Position numbers and translations under genes: made by a program
Assembly (NCBI GenBank): GCA_034437555.1
Contig: DAOTTQ010000086.1
Span: forward strand, 19,642-83,641
Direction: 5' to 3'
Length of the DNA stretch: 64,000 bases
Source of the DNA: JANWYT01 sp034437555
Lineage (GTDB): Bacteria; Chloroflexota; Anaerolineae; Aggregatilineales; Phototrophicaceae
In this document: positions 35,845 to 45,996 of the stretch, piece by piece
How positions within the stretch are numbered: position 1 is the stretch's first letter
Layout of the letters: each line of letters starts with the position of its first letter
The notes under the pieces: model-generated
Database searches by the model: none
What the model was told of the DNA's origin: nothing
What the model saw: only the letters and a program-made list of their open reading frames with translations

Positions 35845-37333
35845 TGGCGGATGCGTCGCGTTCATCTGAACCTTGTAATAAGGGTGAAGATTGTGCGCTG
35901 GCTAAAACCAGCCGTGAACTGGCAATGCACAACGAAACCGTTATCCAAAACGCCGTAATGGATGCCTGAAAGTCTAGCCTAAAGTAATACAAATCGGCAA
36001 AGGCATTCGTCAGTGCCACCAGCAAAGCCACGTGATACCCTAAGTGAATCGCTTCTAGTTGTGGGTCGTTTTTAGCACTGCGCCACGCCGAAGCCCCATA
36101 CAAAAAGACGGCAATCATTGCACTTAAAAACAGCACCACGCCCGTTACGCCTATCTGATTTGCCATAATCAGGTACATATTCGCCACGTCCGTATACAAA
36201 TTGGCAAAGGGTGTCCCCGTAAAGCCAATGCCCGTTAGCGGATACGCGCTAATCAGTTCTAGGGCATCTGTCCACTCACCAATTCTCATTTGGGTAGAAA
36301 TATCCGCGCCCTGCAACGCCTCTACAATGCGCCCGATGTAGCGTTGTGTGGGCGGTAACAGCAAAAACGAGATGCCCACTAAAATAAGGGCGGGCAAATA
36401 CCTTCGATACCGCGAAATAACAATCACAAACATGCCTATCGCCAACGCTAAAAACGAAGCCCGCGAGGACGTAAGCAATAACGCCAATGCCACCGCGCCA
36501 AACACACTATACGTTAGCCAGCGTTGCTTAATGAGGGGACGTTGGGCAAAAAGCTGTGGGGCAATCATGCCCGCCCCCAACGCCAAAATACCGCCCAGCG
36601 TGTTGGGGTCTACCCATGTACCAATGGCGCGTTCACCCTGCGCGGGGTCATCTTCAATATAGCGCACCACGCCCCCATCAGGGTAGCCAATGCGTGATAA
36701 GCGCACTAAAAGCGATTCTGTTAGCGTGTCGGGAAGCAAAAAGAGCGTTATCGCAATCAACGCCTGCGCCCCAATAAACACAAACACCACAAATACAAAC
36801 CGCCGTAAAATTTTTGTTTCGCGTAGCACATCCACCAAAATAAAAGTCAAGCCCACCGTCAGCAACATGACAAGAAAGTCGCGGAGTTTTGTAAGATCAG
36901 GCATGCCATACTGAAAGCCTAGCACAAAGGCAAACACCAACCACATCATATACAGCGCAATCACAGGGTGAACCGCCGTAAACAAGAAACCGCGCCGTTT
37001 GCCGTTCATCCACTCTATTAAATACACCAGCAAAAACGCCCCCAACATCAGGTCAATGAGTGTGGGTGTAAAGCCTATCTTGAAGGGCAATGTGCCAAAC
37101 GGCAACAAAATCACCATGCCCACAATGCCGTATAAGGCAATTCGCAGGTCGGTTAGCACTGTTAGCCCCACCAGCACCGCCAAAATGCCCGCTAGGGTAG
37201 GGATTGCGCCCACTGTCGCCAGCCCCAAGCCCACCAAGCCCCCCATCACACCCAAAGACAGCCCAATGAGAATGGCATACAGGCGTTTGTCCAGCGTCAT
37301 AATCCAATGTTGTACGGCTCTTGATGCGTTCAT
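35819..37333 (-). CDS. O-antigen ligase / Wzy-type polymerase family membrane protein
   Basis: A 504-residue polytopic protein with about 11-12 membrane spans and a longer external loop (about 215-260), as in the Wzy_C (O-antigen ligase) family. The segments SSRASFLALAIGMFVIVISRYRRY and EWTDALELISAYPLTGIGFTG carry the conserved Arg and the GxGxxxF-like pattern of this family. In bacteria without LPS such proteins polymerise or ligate surface glycans; this role is inferred. ATG 37333 is chosen, because the TTG at 37387 lies next to a TATACT that may be the promoter. Confidence 0.8.
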   Translation of the reverse strand: MNASRAVQHWIMTLDKRLYAILIGLSLGVMGGLVGLGLATVGAIPTLAGILAVLVGLTVLTDLRIALYGIVGMVILLPFGTLPFKIGFTPTLIDLMLGAFLLVYLIEWMNGKRRGFLFTAVHPVIALYMMWLVFAFVLGFQYGMPDLTKLRDFLVMLLTVGLTFILVDVLRETKILRRFVFVVFVFIGAQALIAITLFLLPDTLTESLLVRLSRIGYPDGGVVRYIEDDPAQGERAIGTWVDPNTLGGILALGAGMIAPQLFAQRPLIKQRWLTYSVFGAVALALLLTSSRASFLALAIGMFVIVISRYRRYLPALILVGISFLLLPPTQRYIGRIVEALQGADISTQMRIGEWTDALELISAYPLTGIGFTGTPFANLYTDVANMYLIMANQIGVTGVVLFLSAMIAVFLYGASAWRSAKNDPQLEAIHLGYHVALLVALTNAFADLYYFRLDFQASITAFWITVSLCIASSRLVLASAQSSPLLQGSDERDASAIEKTRLIR

Positions 37334-37542
37334 CTTGCCCACTTTCTTAACAGCGTTATTGTTTCTAGTATAGCCAGCACGCCCCAACTAAGAAGGCTGA
37401 ATATCGCGTTAAGCGTGTAAAACACCCACACATCAAGCCCGATAAAGGCATGTTACGCCCTATCGTCACTATGTTTTGTGGGTAGTAGATGTGCTAAACT
37501 TTGCGCTATTGAGTACCCAAAAACAAGAAAGTATGGGAATAT

Positions 37543-39801
37543 ATGAAGGGTTTTTCTAAGGGGTGGCGTTGGGACGTGCTGGCAGTCACGCTGTTGGTCA
37601 TCTTATGGGGCATCTTCTTTTGGCGATTACTTACGCCACGCGCCGCCGACCAAATATCATTTGATAAAGGTGACTTTAGCGGTCATTACATCCCGTTTTC
37701 GGCTTACTTACACAACAACCTCACAGATGGCTCAATTCCTCTCTGGAATCCCTATAACAATGGCGGTTTTCCATTTGCAGGCGATAACCAATCTTCTATT
37801 TACTACTTTCCCAAGTGGATTACGTCCATCTTGATACAAACATTCGGCGATGGCTATACGTACCATGCCCTAGAACTAGAAGCCCTCTTTCATATTTTGT
37901 TTTACACATTGGCGTTTTATGCCTTCTTACGGCGGCTGACCTTAGAGCATCATGCCAGCTATTTTGGGGCGTTCTTCGGCGCAATTGTGGCGGGCTATAG
38001 CGGTTACATGAGTGGATATCCGCCCTTACAAGTGCAAGTAATGTCGTCGGGGGTATGGATGCCCCTAGTGTTATTAGGCATTTTAGAAGCCACGCGCACG
38101 CCCAAATTATCATGGCTTGGCATTATATTGGGGGCATTTGCGCTCGGCAACGCATGGATAGCAGGACACCCCCAAACCACCTGGTTTATGAGCTATTTGG
38201 CGGTGGCGTGGCTGTGGTATCGCCTATACCTACAAAAAAGCCCTGCGCGTGATTATCTATTAGGGGCATTTGCATTAGGGGCAATCACGTTTGGCATTAC
38301 GGCGGTGTCGTTTTTGCCGGCGTATGAATACTCTAGCCGTTCCGCCCGCGCGGATATGGGCTTCGATTCAAAGAGTAGTGGTTTCCCTTACCAAGACCTC
38401 ATTCAGTTGGTGTTGCCTCACATTGTTAGCCTGTTTTCGCCCCTTTACATTGGCATTTCTACGCTGGCGGTTGTGTTCGTTGGGGTGAAACACCACAAAG
38501 GCACACGCTTTTGGTTTTGGGTGTTGCTATTTGGCTTGCTCTTTAGCTTTGGTAGTGCCAGCGCACTGTATCAAGGGCTGTATAATGTGCTACCGGGCTT
38601 AACCGTCTTTAGGGGGCAAGAACGCGCCATTTATATCAGCAGTATCGCCGTGAGCATTATTGCAGCTTATGGCGTTTTGGTGGCTTATGACCAACGCGAC
38701 ACGCTAAAGCGCGGTGCATGGGTGCTTTTAGCCATTACGGGCGTGTTGGCAAGCGTGATGAGCGTTTTGTGGCTGGCGCAGGGGCAAGCCTTTGCCGAAA
38801 TAGTAAACATAGCGTGGTTTGTCTTGCTCATGAGCGGGCTGTTTCTGGGGCTGGTGATTGGCGTTTCGCAAACCCTCTCGCGCCCTCTATGGGCAACGGG
38901 CTTAATTGCGCTATTGGTGTTTGATGTCTTTAGCCTCTTTATGTTTGCGCGGTCTAACTACGACTACAATCCCCCAACCCAACAACTAAGTATCACTGTA
39001 CCAGACCGTTTGCGCGTGGTTGCAGACGATGAAAATGAGGGGCAACCCTTCCGTGTAGACGGCTACAGAGGGCTACAAGAGGATTACGGTTCACTGTATG
39101 GCATTATGGACATGCGAGGCATTAGCTCGCTCATTTTGGGGAGCGTAGACAAAATCGTTAATCGCAACTACGTTTCCAATTCACTGGCGTGGGAAGTATA
39201 TGCCGTAAAGTATATCTTTAACGAAAATGTCATTATTACTTCTGTCGCCACAGAACTCATCGGCGAAGGGCAAGATTACTTTGGTAAATACTATCTGCAC
39301 CGCGTACTAGACCCACGCCCATTTGCCCAATTGGTGTACGATGTGGCGGTGGTGGATGGTGATGAGTTTGCGTTAGCACTGCTAAGCGACCCCAATTTTA
39401 ACCGCCGTGATTCGCTTGCGCTTCATGCAGAAGTACCCATTGATTTGCCCGAAGAAGCCCCCGAAGGCGCAAGTGCGCGTGTAACAGAATTTTTACCCGA
39501 GCGCATTGTCGTTAGCGTCAATACGCCCGAAAATGCCATGCTATCGCTGTCTCATAACGACTATCCGGGCTGGGTAGCCACCCTAGACGGTGAGCGTGTA
39601 CCTATCTATCGCGCGAATGGTGGGCTAACGGCGGTTGCTATCCCGTCGGGTGAACATGAGCTGGTGCTAGTCTATGACCCATTATCGTTCAAAATAGGGT
39701 TTGCCATGAGCCTTGTCACGTGGTTGGGTGTAGCGGGGTACGTATTATATGCAGCCCTGCGCTCACGCCGTCAGGCGCAAGTAGTGGCGCATTCCGTATA
39801 A
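37543..39801 (+). CDS. YfhO-family membrane protein (GT-C-like)
   Basis: A 752-residue protein with an N-terminal membrane span, an external loop containing FDKGDFSGHYIPFSAYLHNNL and SIPLWNPYNNGGFPFAGDNQ, about twelve further spans, and an extracytoplasmic C-terminal beta-rich domain (about 495-725) before a last span. The W-N-P-Y-x-x-G-x-P motif is typical of YfhO proteins, which resemble GT-C glycosyltransferases; B. subtilis YfhO is linked to teichoic acid glycosylation. The sugar and acceptor here are unknown. No terminator is obvious at its end. Confidence 0.82.
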   Translation: MKGFSKGWRWDVLAVTLLVILWGIFFWRLLTPRAADQISFDKGDFSGHYIPFSAYLHNNLTDGSIPLWNPYNNGGFPFAGDNQSSIYYFPKWITSILIQTFGDGYTYHALELEALFHILFYTLAFYAFLRRLTLEHHASYFGAFFGAIVAGYSGYMSGYPPLQVQVMSSGVWMPLVLLGILEATRTPKLSWLGIILGAFALGNAWIAGHPQTTWFMSYLAVAWLWYRLYLQKSPARDYLLGAFALGAITFGITAVSFLPAYEYSSRSARADMGFDSKSSGFPYQDLIQLVLPHIVSLFSPLYIGISTLAVVFVGVKHHKGTRFWFWVLLFGLLFSFGSASALYQGLYNVLPGLTVFRGQERAIYISSIAVSIIAAYGVLVAYDQRDTLKRGAWVLLAITGVLASVMSVLWLAQGQAFAEIVNIAWFVLLMSGLFLGLVIGVSQTLSRPLWATGLIALLVFDVFSLFMFARSNYDYNPPTQQLSITVPDRLRVVADDENEGQPFRVDGYRGLQEDYGSLYGIMDMRGISSLILGSVDKIVNRNYVSNSLAWEVYAVKYIFNENVIITSVATELIGEGQDYFGKYYLHRVLDPRPFAQLVYDVAVVDGDEFALALLSDPNFNRRDSLALHAEVPIDLPEEAPEGASARVTEFLPERIVVSVNTPENAMLSLSHNDYPGWVATLDGERVPIYRANGGLTAVAIPSGEHELVLVYDPLSFKIGFAMSLVTWLGVAGYVLYAALRSRRQAQVVAHSV

Positions 39802-39821
39802 AAACCGTCAAGGGTTGTTCA

Positions 39822-40748
39822 TTAGGTAATGGGCAACCCCGTTTTCAGCACTTGCCAATAGGCTTTAACGCGCTCACAGCGTAGCTCACGCTTATGCCCT
39901 ATTGCCCACTTTGCGCCTTCTATGAGCAATTGCACACCATAGCTCATCAATAAGAACACCCGTAAAGCAAATGCAACAATTACCCCGTGATGCTTGTGAA
40001 AGTAACGCAATTTGCTTTCTTGAAAGTGAATATGCTTTCTTGCGCCAATTTGCTCGCTACTTTTGCCCCCATGATGCACAATTTGTGCTGTGCCTAAAAA
40101 CACCACACGCCAATCTTTGCTTTTGGCACGCTTGCACCAATCTAGCTCCTCACAATACATCACGAAGCCTTCGTCTAGCCCGCCAATTTGCTCGTAAATG
40201 CGGCGGCGTGCCATCAACGCGGACCCCTGTACCCAGTCCACATCCAGCACCGCATTATCAGGCGCATCTTGCACATAAAACGCCTGTAATAGCCGCTTGG
40301 GGGCATAGGGCTGAAGCCACGTACTTTCAAAGAAGCCCGTAAGGGGGGTGGGGAACAAACGCCGTGAGGATTGTGTGGTTAGGTCTGTGTTTAGGGTATG
40401 AGGTCCCACAATGCCCACAGTGGGGTTAGCGACAAGATAACTTATCATATCGCCTAGTGCATCCCCAATAATTTCGGTGTCGGGGTTTAGCAACAGCATA
40501 TAATGCGCTTGCGCCTGTGCCAAGCCGATGTTGTTGCCTTTGGTATAGCCCACGTTCTCGCTTTGGGCAAAAAGTCGCACCTGCGGAAAGTCTTTTTCTA
40601 GCCGTAAAACCGTATGGTCACTACTAGCAGAATCGACTACAATCACCTCAAATGTAAATTTATGAGGCGCGTTATAAATGCTGTTTAGGCACGCCACCAG
40701 CAACGCTTCTACATTCCAACTGACAATAATAATAGAGAGGTCAAGCAT
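39822..40748 (-). CDS. glycosyltransferase family 2 (rhamnosyltransferase-like)
   Basis: A 308-residue GT2 enzyme with the GT-A opening LSIIIVSWNVEALLVACLNSI, the VDSASSDHT and LLLNPDTEI (DxD-like) motifs, and a later GSALMARRRIYEQIGGLDEGFVMYCEELDWCKRA that is typical of WbbL-type rhamnosyltransferases. The C-terminus has a hydrophobic helix (about 262-285) that may sit in the membrane. ATG 40748 follows AGGA. It is 9 bases downstream of the membrane protein gene and likely on the LysM transcript. Confidence 0.88.
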   Translation of the reverse strand: MLDLSIIIVSWNVEALLVACLNSIYNAPHKFTFEVIVVDSASSDHTVLRLEKDFPQVRLFAQSENVGYTKGNNIGLAQAQAHYMLLLNPDTEIIGDALGDMISYLVANPTVGIVGPHTLNTDLTTQSSRRLFPTPLTGFFESTWLQPYAPKRLLQAFYVQDAPDNAVLDVDWVQGSALMARRRIYEQIGGLDEGFVMYCEELDWCKRAKSKDWRVVFLGTAQIVHHGGKSSEQIGARKHIHFQESKLRYFHKHHGVIVAFALRVFLLMSYGVQLLIEGAKWAIGHKRELRCERVKAYWQVLKTGLPIT

Positions 40749-40757
40749 CACACCGTC

Positions 40758-41762
40758 CTAAAGTTCGCCTGTTCTTAATTGCGCGTCCACGCCTCTAAAG
40801 GCAACGACAGCCGCCACAGTAGGATACCACAACGCCCCCACCGCCCCAAAGCCAATCTCCATCAACCATAGCTGGCTAAATTGTGGAAAGAACGCCAATT
40901 GAACCAGAGGCAACACATACGCCACGCCCACCGCCAAGCCAAAGCACGCCATCGCCAAGACCACCCAAAGGGGGGAAATGGGGTGTGGTGGCAAATAGTC
41001 GTCCAAGAGTGTGCGTCCTTTGTCACTTCGGCGAAACCACAGTACCGCCCAAGACACGATAATTAACAACACAATCGGCACAAGCGCGCCCGTGTTTAGC
41101 GTGCCATCTAGCCCACGCAAAAGCAAATAAGCAAACCCTATTGCAATCACAATTAGCCAACCGACACGCCCCATCATCAAAGACGATGGCTCTAGGGTTG
41201 CAAGGCGTGATGGGACAACGCGCACCGCACCCCATAGTAAGAGTGCAGGCAATAAACCGCCCAACGCCAGAAAAAACATTTCTGTTGGGGAAACGGGGGC
41301 AAATAAGCCTCCCAGTTCGGGCATCCAGCGCATCCACACGCCCCAATAAAACCCGTTCCACACCGAAGCCCCCACCAAAATAAGCAGGGCGCGCCTGTTA
41401 TTGCCCCCAATGAGTACTAAAAACACGCCAAACATCTCAATTCCCACCAAGCCATGCCCCCCAAGAACGCGCGTTAAAAGCGTGCGAGGCAAGTCATTTA
41501 GGGTGCTTTGAGGGGCAAGCAACGCCCCCACCAAAAGCGCATAAATGGCGATGAGAGCCATGCTGTCGTACACATCACGGATGCGATAGCGCGAGGCAAG
41601 GTCTAATATCAGGCATGCCAGCACGCCATACCCCACCAAGCGCAACACCCATTCATGCAGGGGGCGAGAGGGCGCATCTAGCCACAGCAGCACATCCGAC
41701 CCCCAAAAGAACAACGCTCCCAACAGGAGGCGCATCATCCATACAGGCAAAAAGCGTGTCAT
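40758..41762 (-). CDS. polytopic membrane protein, unrecognised
   Basis: A 334-residue protein with about nine or ten hydrophobic spans and short loops rich in Arg and Pro. I see no family motif. It lies between a LysM protein (6 bases upstream) and a glycosyltransferase (9 bases downstream), so it is probably part of the cell-surface unit. No ribosome binding site is seen at ATG 41762; its closeness to the upstream stop suggests coupled translation. Confidence 0.65.
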   Translation of the reverse strand: MTRFLPVWMMRLLLGALFFWGSDVLLWLDAPSRPLHEWVLRLVGYGVLACLILDLASRYRIRDVYDSMALIAIYALLVGALLAPQSTLNDLPRTLLTRVLGGHGLVGIEMFGVFLVLIGGNNRRALLILVGASVWNGFYWGVWMRWMPELGGLFAPVSPTEMFFLALGGLLPALLLWGAVRVVPSRLATLEPSSLMMGRVGWLIVIAIGFAYLLLRGLDGTLNTGALVPIVLLIIVSWAVLWFRRSDKGRTLLDDYLPPHPISPLWVVLAMACFGLAVGVAYVLPLVQLAFFPQFSQLWLMEIGFGAVGALWYPTVAAVVAFRGVDAQLRTGEL

Positions 41763-41768
41763 GGGCAA

Positions 41769-42554
41769 TTATCGCGGAATACGGAGGACTTGCCCCACAT
41801 ATACCACATTAAGGTTTAAGATACCGTTGGCTTGGGCAATGGCATAAACGTTCACCCGCGCCCGTGATGCAATCGCAAACAGGTTATCGCCATAAACCAC
41901 CGTGTAGCTTGTGCCGTTAATGGGCGTAGTGGGCGCAGGCGGTTGGCTGATGATGGGTCCCCCAGTGGCAGGCGGTGGTGTGGTAGGCGCAACCACCACA
42001 GGCGGAACGGTTGTCCCCGCGACAGGAATGGTAATCACTTGCCCTGCATAAATAATGTTCGCGTTGGCAATACGGTTTACCGATGCCAATACTTGCCATG
42101 TTGTGCCATAGCGTTCTGCAATAATTCTTAGGGTTTCGCCCGTGTTTACCGTGTGAGTACGCGCATAGTTTACAGGTCCTCCAGTGGCAGGCAACGTTAG
42201 CACTTGCCCCACGCCCACAGGCACACCCGCCACTAAATTATTAGTGGCACGTAAGGCTTCTACGGTAGTATTAAAGCGTTGGGCAATATAGGTGAGGTTA
42301 TCCCCTGCTCGTACAGCGTAGGTACGTGGGGGTGTCACCACCGTAGGAATAACTAGCACTTGCCCCGAAAAAACACGGTTGGGGTTAATGAGTCCGTTGC
42401 GAACCAAAATTGCGTCTACAGTAGTACTATAGCGCGTGGCAATGGCACTTAATGTTTCACCGCGTTGAACGGTGTGTGTGCGTTCTTGGGCAAGGCTGGT
42501 GAGTGTGCCTAGCCCCATCAAAACCAGCACAATGAGAAGCGCGTAGCGTTTCAT
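41769..42554 (-). CDS. secreted protein with four LysM repeats
   Basis: A 261-residue protein with a signal peptide (1-22, ending near SLAQ) followed by four LysM units at about 25-70, 75-122, 129-177 and 213-261. Each has the form TVxxGETLxxIAxRYxTT...GQVLxIP. LysM binds N-acetylglucosamine chains such as peptidoglycan. No catalytic domain is attached, so it is a wall-binding or adaptor protein. A Pro/Thr/Val linker separates repeats three and four. It heads the unit with the membrane protein and GT2. Confidence 0.92.
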   Translation of the reverse strand: MKRYALLIVLVLMGLGTLTSLAQERTHTVQRGETLSAIATRYSTTVDAILVRNGLINPNRVFSGQVLVIPTVVTPPRTYAVRAGDNLTYIAQRFNTTVEALRATNNLVAGVPVGVGQVLTLPATGGPVNYARTHTVNTGETLRIIAERYGTTWQVLASVNRIANANIIYAGQVITIPVAGTTVPPVVVAPTTPPPATGGPIISQPPAPTTPINGTSYTVVYGDNLFAIASRARVNVYAIAQANGILNLNVVYVGQVLRIPR

Positions 42555-42811
42555 AATGGCATCTTCCTTCCGTTATCTCATATGTCGTTATCACACAGCT
42601 AGCTTTTTAGCCCACAAACGCCCATCAAGAGGCGATAGGAGAGCGCAAACTGTGCATTTCTTTTGTAATGTATTTCCCTATTTTAGCGCATCTCTTGCTA
42701 AAATGGATGCTATTTGATGGGGTATCGCAAAAAGGGGTTTTTTCTGGCAAACTAAAAAGAATTTGTGGGTCATCAAATAAGTTTATTTTTGAAGGAAACG
42801 GAGATTATTCT

Positions 42812-44575
42812 GTGGTTACCTATGCCGATAAAGTGTGGTTAAAGCACTATGAAGAAGGCGTGCCAGCCACGCTTGGGGGTGCACCAGAGCGCACTGTTCA
42901 CTCCTATTTGCAAGAAACCGCCAGCAAAAGACCCAATCGGGGCGCACTTGTAACCAGCGTACGCTTACCCATGGTAGGGCATCAAAAGCACGTCATCACG
43001 TATAAAGAACTAGACGACCTTAGCGATGCGTTTGGCGCGTCCTTAGTGACATTGGGCTTGCAAAAGGGGCAAACCGTATGCTTGCTTATGCCCAATATCT
43101 CGGCGTTCATCATTGCCTACTATGGCATCTTAAAAGCGGGGGGCGTGGTGGCTGCCGTCAACCCCTCTTATCCACCGTCCAAAATTCAATACCAAGTGAG
43201 TGACTGTGATGCCGTGATACTAGTCACCATTACCGCCCTCTATGAAGCCTTTAAGGGCATCCAAGCCCAAACCAACGCTAAGACTGTCATTGCCACCAAC
43301 ATTAAAGAGTATCTCGCGCCCCTTGCACGCGCTGCCTTTAGTGCCACCCAAGAAGAAAAAGGCGGACATGCGCTTAAAGAAGTTCATGAGGGCGACCACT
43401 GGTTTCAGGACTTGCTAAAGCAAAGCAAGGGCAAAAAGCCCGATGTGGTGGTTAGCCCTGATGATGTGGCATTTTTACAGTATACAGGCGGCACAACGGG
43501 CTTACCAAAGGGCGCAGTTGCCACACATCGTATGCTGGCGTTTAGCACAGAACAAATTGCCGCATGGACAAACGTTAAATATGAGCAAGAGTACAAAAAG
43601 AGTACCAAGCGCGAAGACTTTAACGCCTTAGTCGCGCTACCCATGTTCCACGTTTTCGGCTTAATTGTCGTGCTTAATCAATCAGTGGTGTGTGGTTGGC
43701 AAATGTTGCTTGTGCCAGATGCGCGTGACACCAGTAACCTTGTAGACTTGATAGGCACATACAAGCCCGAAGTGCTGTGTGCTGTACCGTTGCTATGGCA
43801 CTCGTTGGTATCACAACCGCGCTTTAAGAGTGGCGAGCAAAATTTTGACTTTGTACGCATTGGCATTAGTGCCGCATCGCCTTTGCACGCTAGCATCTAT
43901 GAAGAAGTTACCAAACATGGCGTAAAAAACCTTGTGGATGCCTATGGCTTAAGCGAAGTACCCATTGGTAACCACGCCAACCCCATTTTGCGCGGTGCAC
44001 GTTCGGATTGCATTGGCATGCCCCTTCCTGATGTTGAAGTACGCATAGTGGACGTAGAAACAGGCACAAAGCTCATGCCGGTGGGCGAGGCGGGCGAAAT
44101 CATCCTCATCACTCCCAACGTTATGCTGGGCTACTACAATAAGCCCGAAGAAAGCGCGTTGGTTTTGCGTGAATTTGAGGGCAAAACGTGGCTGTATACA
44201 GGTGACATCGGCAGAATGGATGAAGAAGGCACATTCTATCTGGTAGACCGCAAGAAGGACATGGCAATTATTGGTGGTTTTAATGTGTACCCCGCCAACG
44301 TAGAACGCGTGCTAAAAATGCACCCCGCCGTTGCTGATGTGGGCGTGTGGTATGTGCCACATCCTAAAGTGGTGGGCGAAGACACAGTACAGGGCTGGAT
44401 TGTGCTAAAAGTGGGGAAAAGTGTAAAAAGTGGCGACCTTGTGAATTTCTGTCGCCCGTATTTAGCCGCCTATGAAATTCCGCGCAAATACATCTTTATC
44501 GACAAGCTCCCCTACAATGACGCAGGAAAGCTCGTCCGCCGAGAACTGATAAACATCATTGGCTTAGAAGCCTAG
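42812..44575 (+). CDS. long-chain fatty acid-CoA ligase (AMP-binding)
   Basis: A 587-residue acyl-CoA synthetase that activates fatty acids with ATP. It has the P-loop YTGGTTGLPKGAVATH, the A5-like DAYGLSEVP, the adenylate motif YTGDIGRMDEEG, DRKKDMAIIGGFNVYP and a C-terminal Lys (AGKLVRREL). I chose GTG at 42812, since GGAG ends 8 bases before it and WLKHYEEGVPATL near residue 8 matches the family start. The long frame from 42668 adds 48 unusual residues. No other beta-oxidation gene is near. Confidence 0.93.
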   Translation: MVTYADKVWLKHYEEGVPATLGGAPERTVHSYLQETASKRPNRGALVTSVRLPMVGHQKHVITYKELDDLSDAFGASLVTLGLQKGQTVCLLMPNISAFIIAYYGILKAGGVVAAVNPSYPPSKIQYQVSDCDAVILVTITALYEAFKGIQAQTNAKTVIATNIKEYLAPLARAAFSATQEEKGGHALKEVHEGDHWFQDLLKQSKGKKPDVVVSPDDVAFLQYTGGTTGLPKGAVATHRMLAFSTEQIAAWTNVKYEQEYKKSTKREDFNALVALPMFHVFGLIVVLNQSVVCGWQMLLVPDARDTSNLVDLIGTYKPEVLCAVPLLWHSLVSQPRFKSGEQNFDFVRIGISAASPLHASIYEEVTKHGVKNLVDAYGLSEVPIGNHANPILRGARSDCIGMPLPDVEVRIVDVETGTKLMPVGEAGEIILITPNVMLGYYNKPEESALVLREFEGKTWLYTGDIGRMDEEGTFYLVDRKKDMAIIGGFNVYPANVERVLKMHPAVADVGVWYVPHPKVVGEDTVQGWIVLKVGKSVKSGDLVNFCRPYLAAYEIPRKYIFIDKLPYNDAGKLVRRELINIIGLEA

Positions 44576-44618
44576 AAAAAAGGCGCAGCTCTACATGATG
44601 CAGGGTTGCGCCTTTTTT
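44576..44618. terminator. bidirectional terminator
   Basis: AAAAAAGGCGCA (44576-44587) pairs with TGCGCCTTTTTT (44607-44618). It serves the acyl-CoA ligase and the convergent lipoprotein gene ending at 44622. The loop is long, about 19 bases. Confidence 0.8.
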
Positions 44619-44621
44619 GTA

Positions 44622-45836
44622 TTACTGCCCTACCCAAACGGGGTAGCTTATGCTGCCTTCGGGGTTTTGCGTTAGGGTGCGCGTTTGGTTGCCCTGTAGC
44701 GTTAGCACCTGTATTTGTGTGACATTTCTGCGGTCTTGTGTGGTGTAGCCGAGCTGTGTGCCATCAGGGCTAAAAAATACGAGCGCGGGCGCAGTTAAAT
44801 TTTCTATCACAGGGCGCATAGAGCCGTTGCTGCCGTCACGCAAGAATACCGTGTTTTCGGTTGAACCCGCCAAAAGCAAGCCATCTTCACTCCATCCCGC
44901 CCGTAAAATGCCGGGGGGTAGCCCGCTGTTTACATAGTCTCGCACTTCGCCCCTGACTAGATTACTTAAGAACAGCACCACAGGATTCGGCGTGCCACCG
45001 CGTGTTGCCCCCGTATTCCAAAAGAACGCCAACGTGCCATCGACAGGGTTAGACAAAAATGTATTGGGCTGTTCTAGCGTGCGAACATTAAGAGCGGTGG
45101 TCGCCAAACCATTTTGCAGGTCATATTCCATCACATCACCGCCCACACTATAAAATAGCGTGTCTTGGTCATTATTTAGCGCGTAATCAACAAAAGAGGT
45201 GCTATTAAACGGCAACAAAATACGTTGATTATTGCCGTTGGGGCAAGTGTTACTGCCCGTCACACTGGCAATATAGATATTACCCCCTGTTTGTGCGGTG
45301 GGCGCGCCGTACCATGTAATCGATTGCTTATCAGGTGTCCACTTAGGGGCGCGAATATCGCTAAATCCCAAGCAAGAAATTTGCTGTAAGTACGTGCCGT
45401 CACGGTTCATGATGAACGCTTCACGCGCCGAACCATTACCATTTGCCACAAACGTTAAAAATTCGCCGTCAGGCAATGCCCGCAGGTCGGTAATGGCTTG
45501 CCCCACCCCAAACGTCATAATGAGTTCGCTTCTTGTGCCATCCCCCGAAAGCGCAATAATGGAATCGCCGTTGTACACATAAAAAATTGTGCCAAAATTA
45601 AACACCGTAACGGGCGTTTCTGTAGGGGGAATCGGCGTAGCAGAGGGTGTCTCTGTGGGGGTTGGCGTAAATGTGGGGGGCAATACCGCTGCTAAACTGC
45701 GTGTTGCCGTAGGCGTGGGTGCGTTCTCTGTTTGGATGGCTTCCATACTCACCAAGGTGGGCAATGCCTCTTGTTCTGCGGGCTGGCACGCTACTAACGC
45801 CATTGCCAATAAAACCCCTATCAACACACCGCGCAT
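44622..45836 (-). CDS. lipoprotein with beta-propeller-like (WD40/TolB-type) repeats
   Basis: A 404-residue lipoprotein. The lipobox is LVAC (Cys 17) and a Thr/Pro stalk covers about 35-80. The rest shows repeats of about 45 residues with patterns such as APKWTPDKQSITWYG, RAGWSEDGLLLAGST and APALVFFSPDGTQLGYTT, typical of PD40/TolB-type propellers. It is probably held outside the cell as a binding scaffold. It is convergent with the acyl-CoA ligase gene. Confidence 0.85.
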   Translation of the reverse strand: MRGVLIGVLLAMALVACQPAEQEALPTLVSMEAIQTENAPTPTATRSLAAVLPPTFTPTPTETPSATPIPPTETPVTVFNFGTIFYVYNGDSIIALSGDGTRSELIMTFGVGQAITDLRALPDGEFLTFVANGNGSAREAFIMNRDGTYLQQISCLGFSDIRAPKWTPDKQSITWYGAPTAQTGGNIYIASVTGSNTCPNGNNQRILLPFNSTSFVDYALNNDQDTLFYSVGGDVMEYDLQNGLATTALNVRTLEQPNTFLSNPVDGTLAFFWNTGATRGGTPNPVVLFLSNLVRGEVRDYVNSGLPPGILRAGWSEDGLLLAGSTENTVFLRDGSNGSMRPVIENLTAPALVFFSPDGTQLGYTTQDRRNVTQIQVLTLQGNQTRTLTQNPEGSISYPVWVGQ

Positions 45837-45955
45837 TCTATCCGCCTTCTCTAATGGTCATGTCTTGCACCGTTATTTAACCCTAAACAGCCCAAAAACG
45901 CAAAATCTAAAAGAACGTTTGCTATCCGTAGGGTGTAAGTAAGGCGTTTCGTGGC

Positions 45956-45961
45956 TATAAT
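45956..45961 (+). promoter_or_regulatory. -10 element upstream of the SH3/FecR-like gene
   Basis: A perfect TATAAT at 45956-45961 lies 35 bases before the ATG at 45997. No convincing -35 is present. Confidence 0.4.
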
Positions 45962-45996
45962 AAGGGCGATTAACGAAAAAACAGGAGAGCGTTTTT

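Noticed and set aside
42668..42811. Upstream extension of the acyl-CoA ligase from ATG 42668
   Set aside because: The added residues do not match the family, while GTG 42812 has GGAG at 8 bases and fits the family start.
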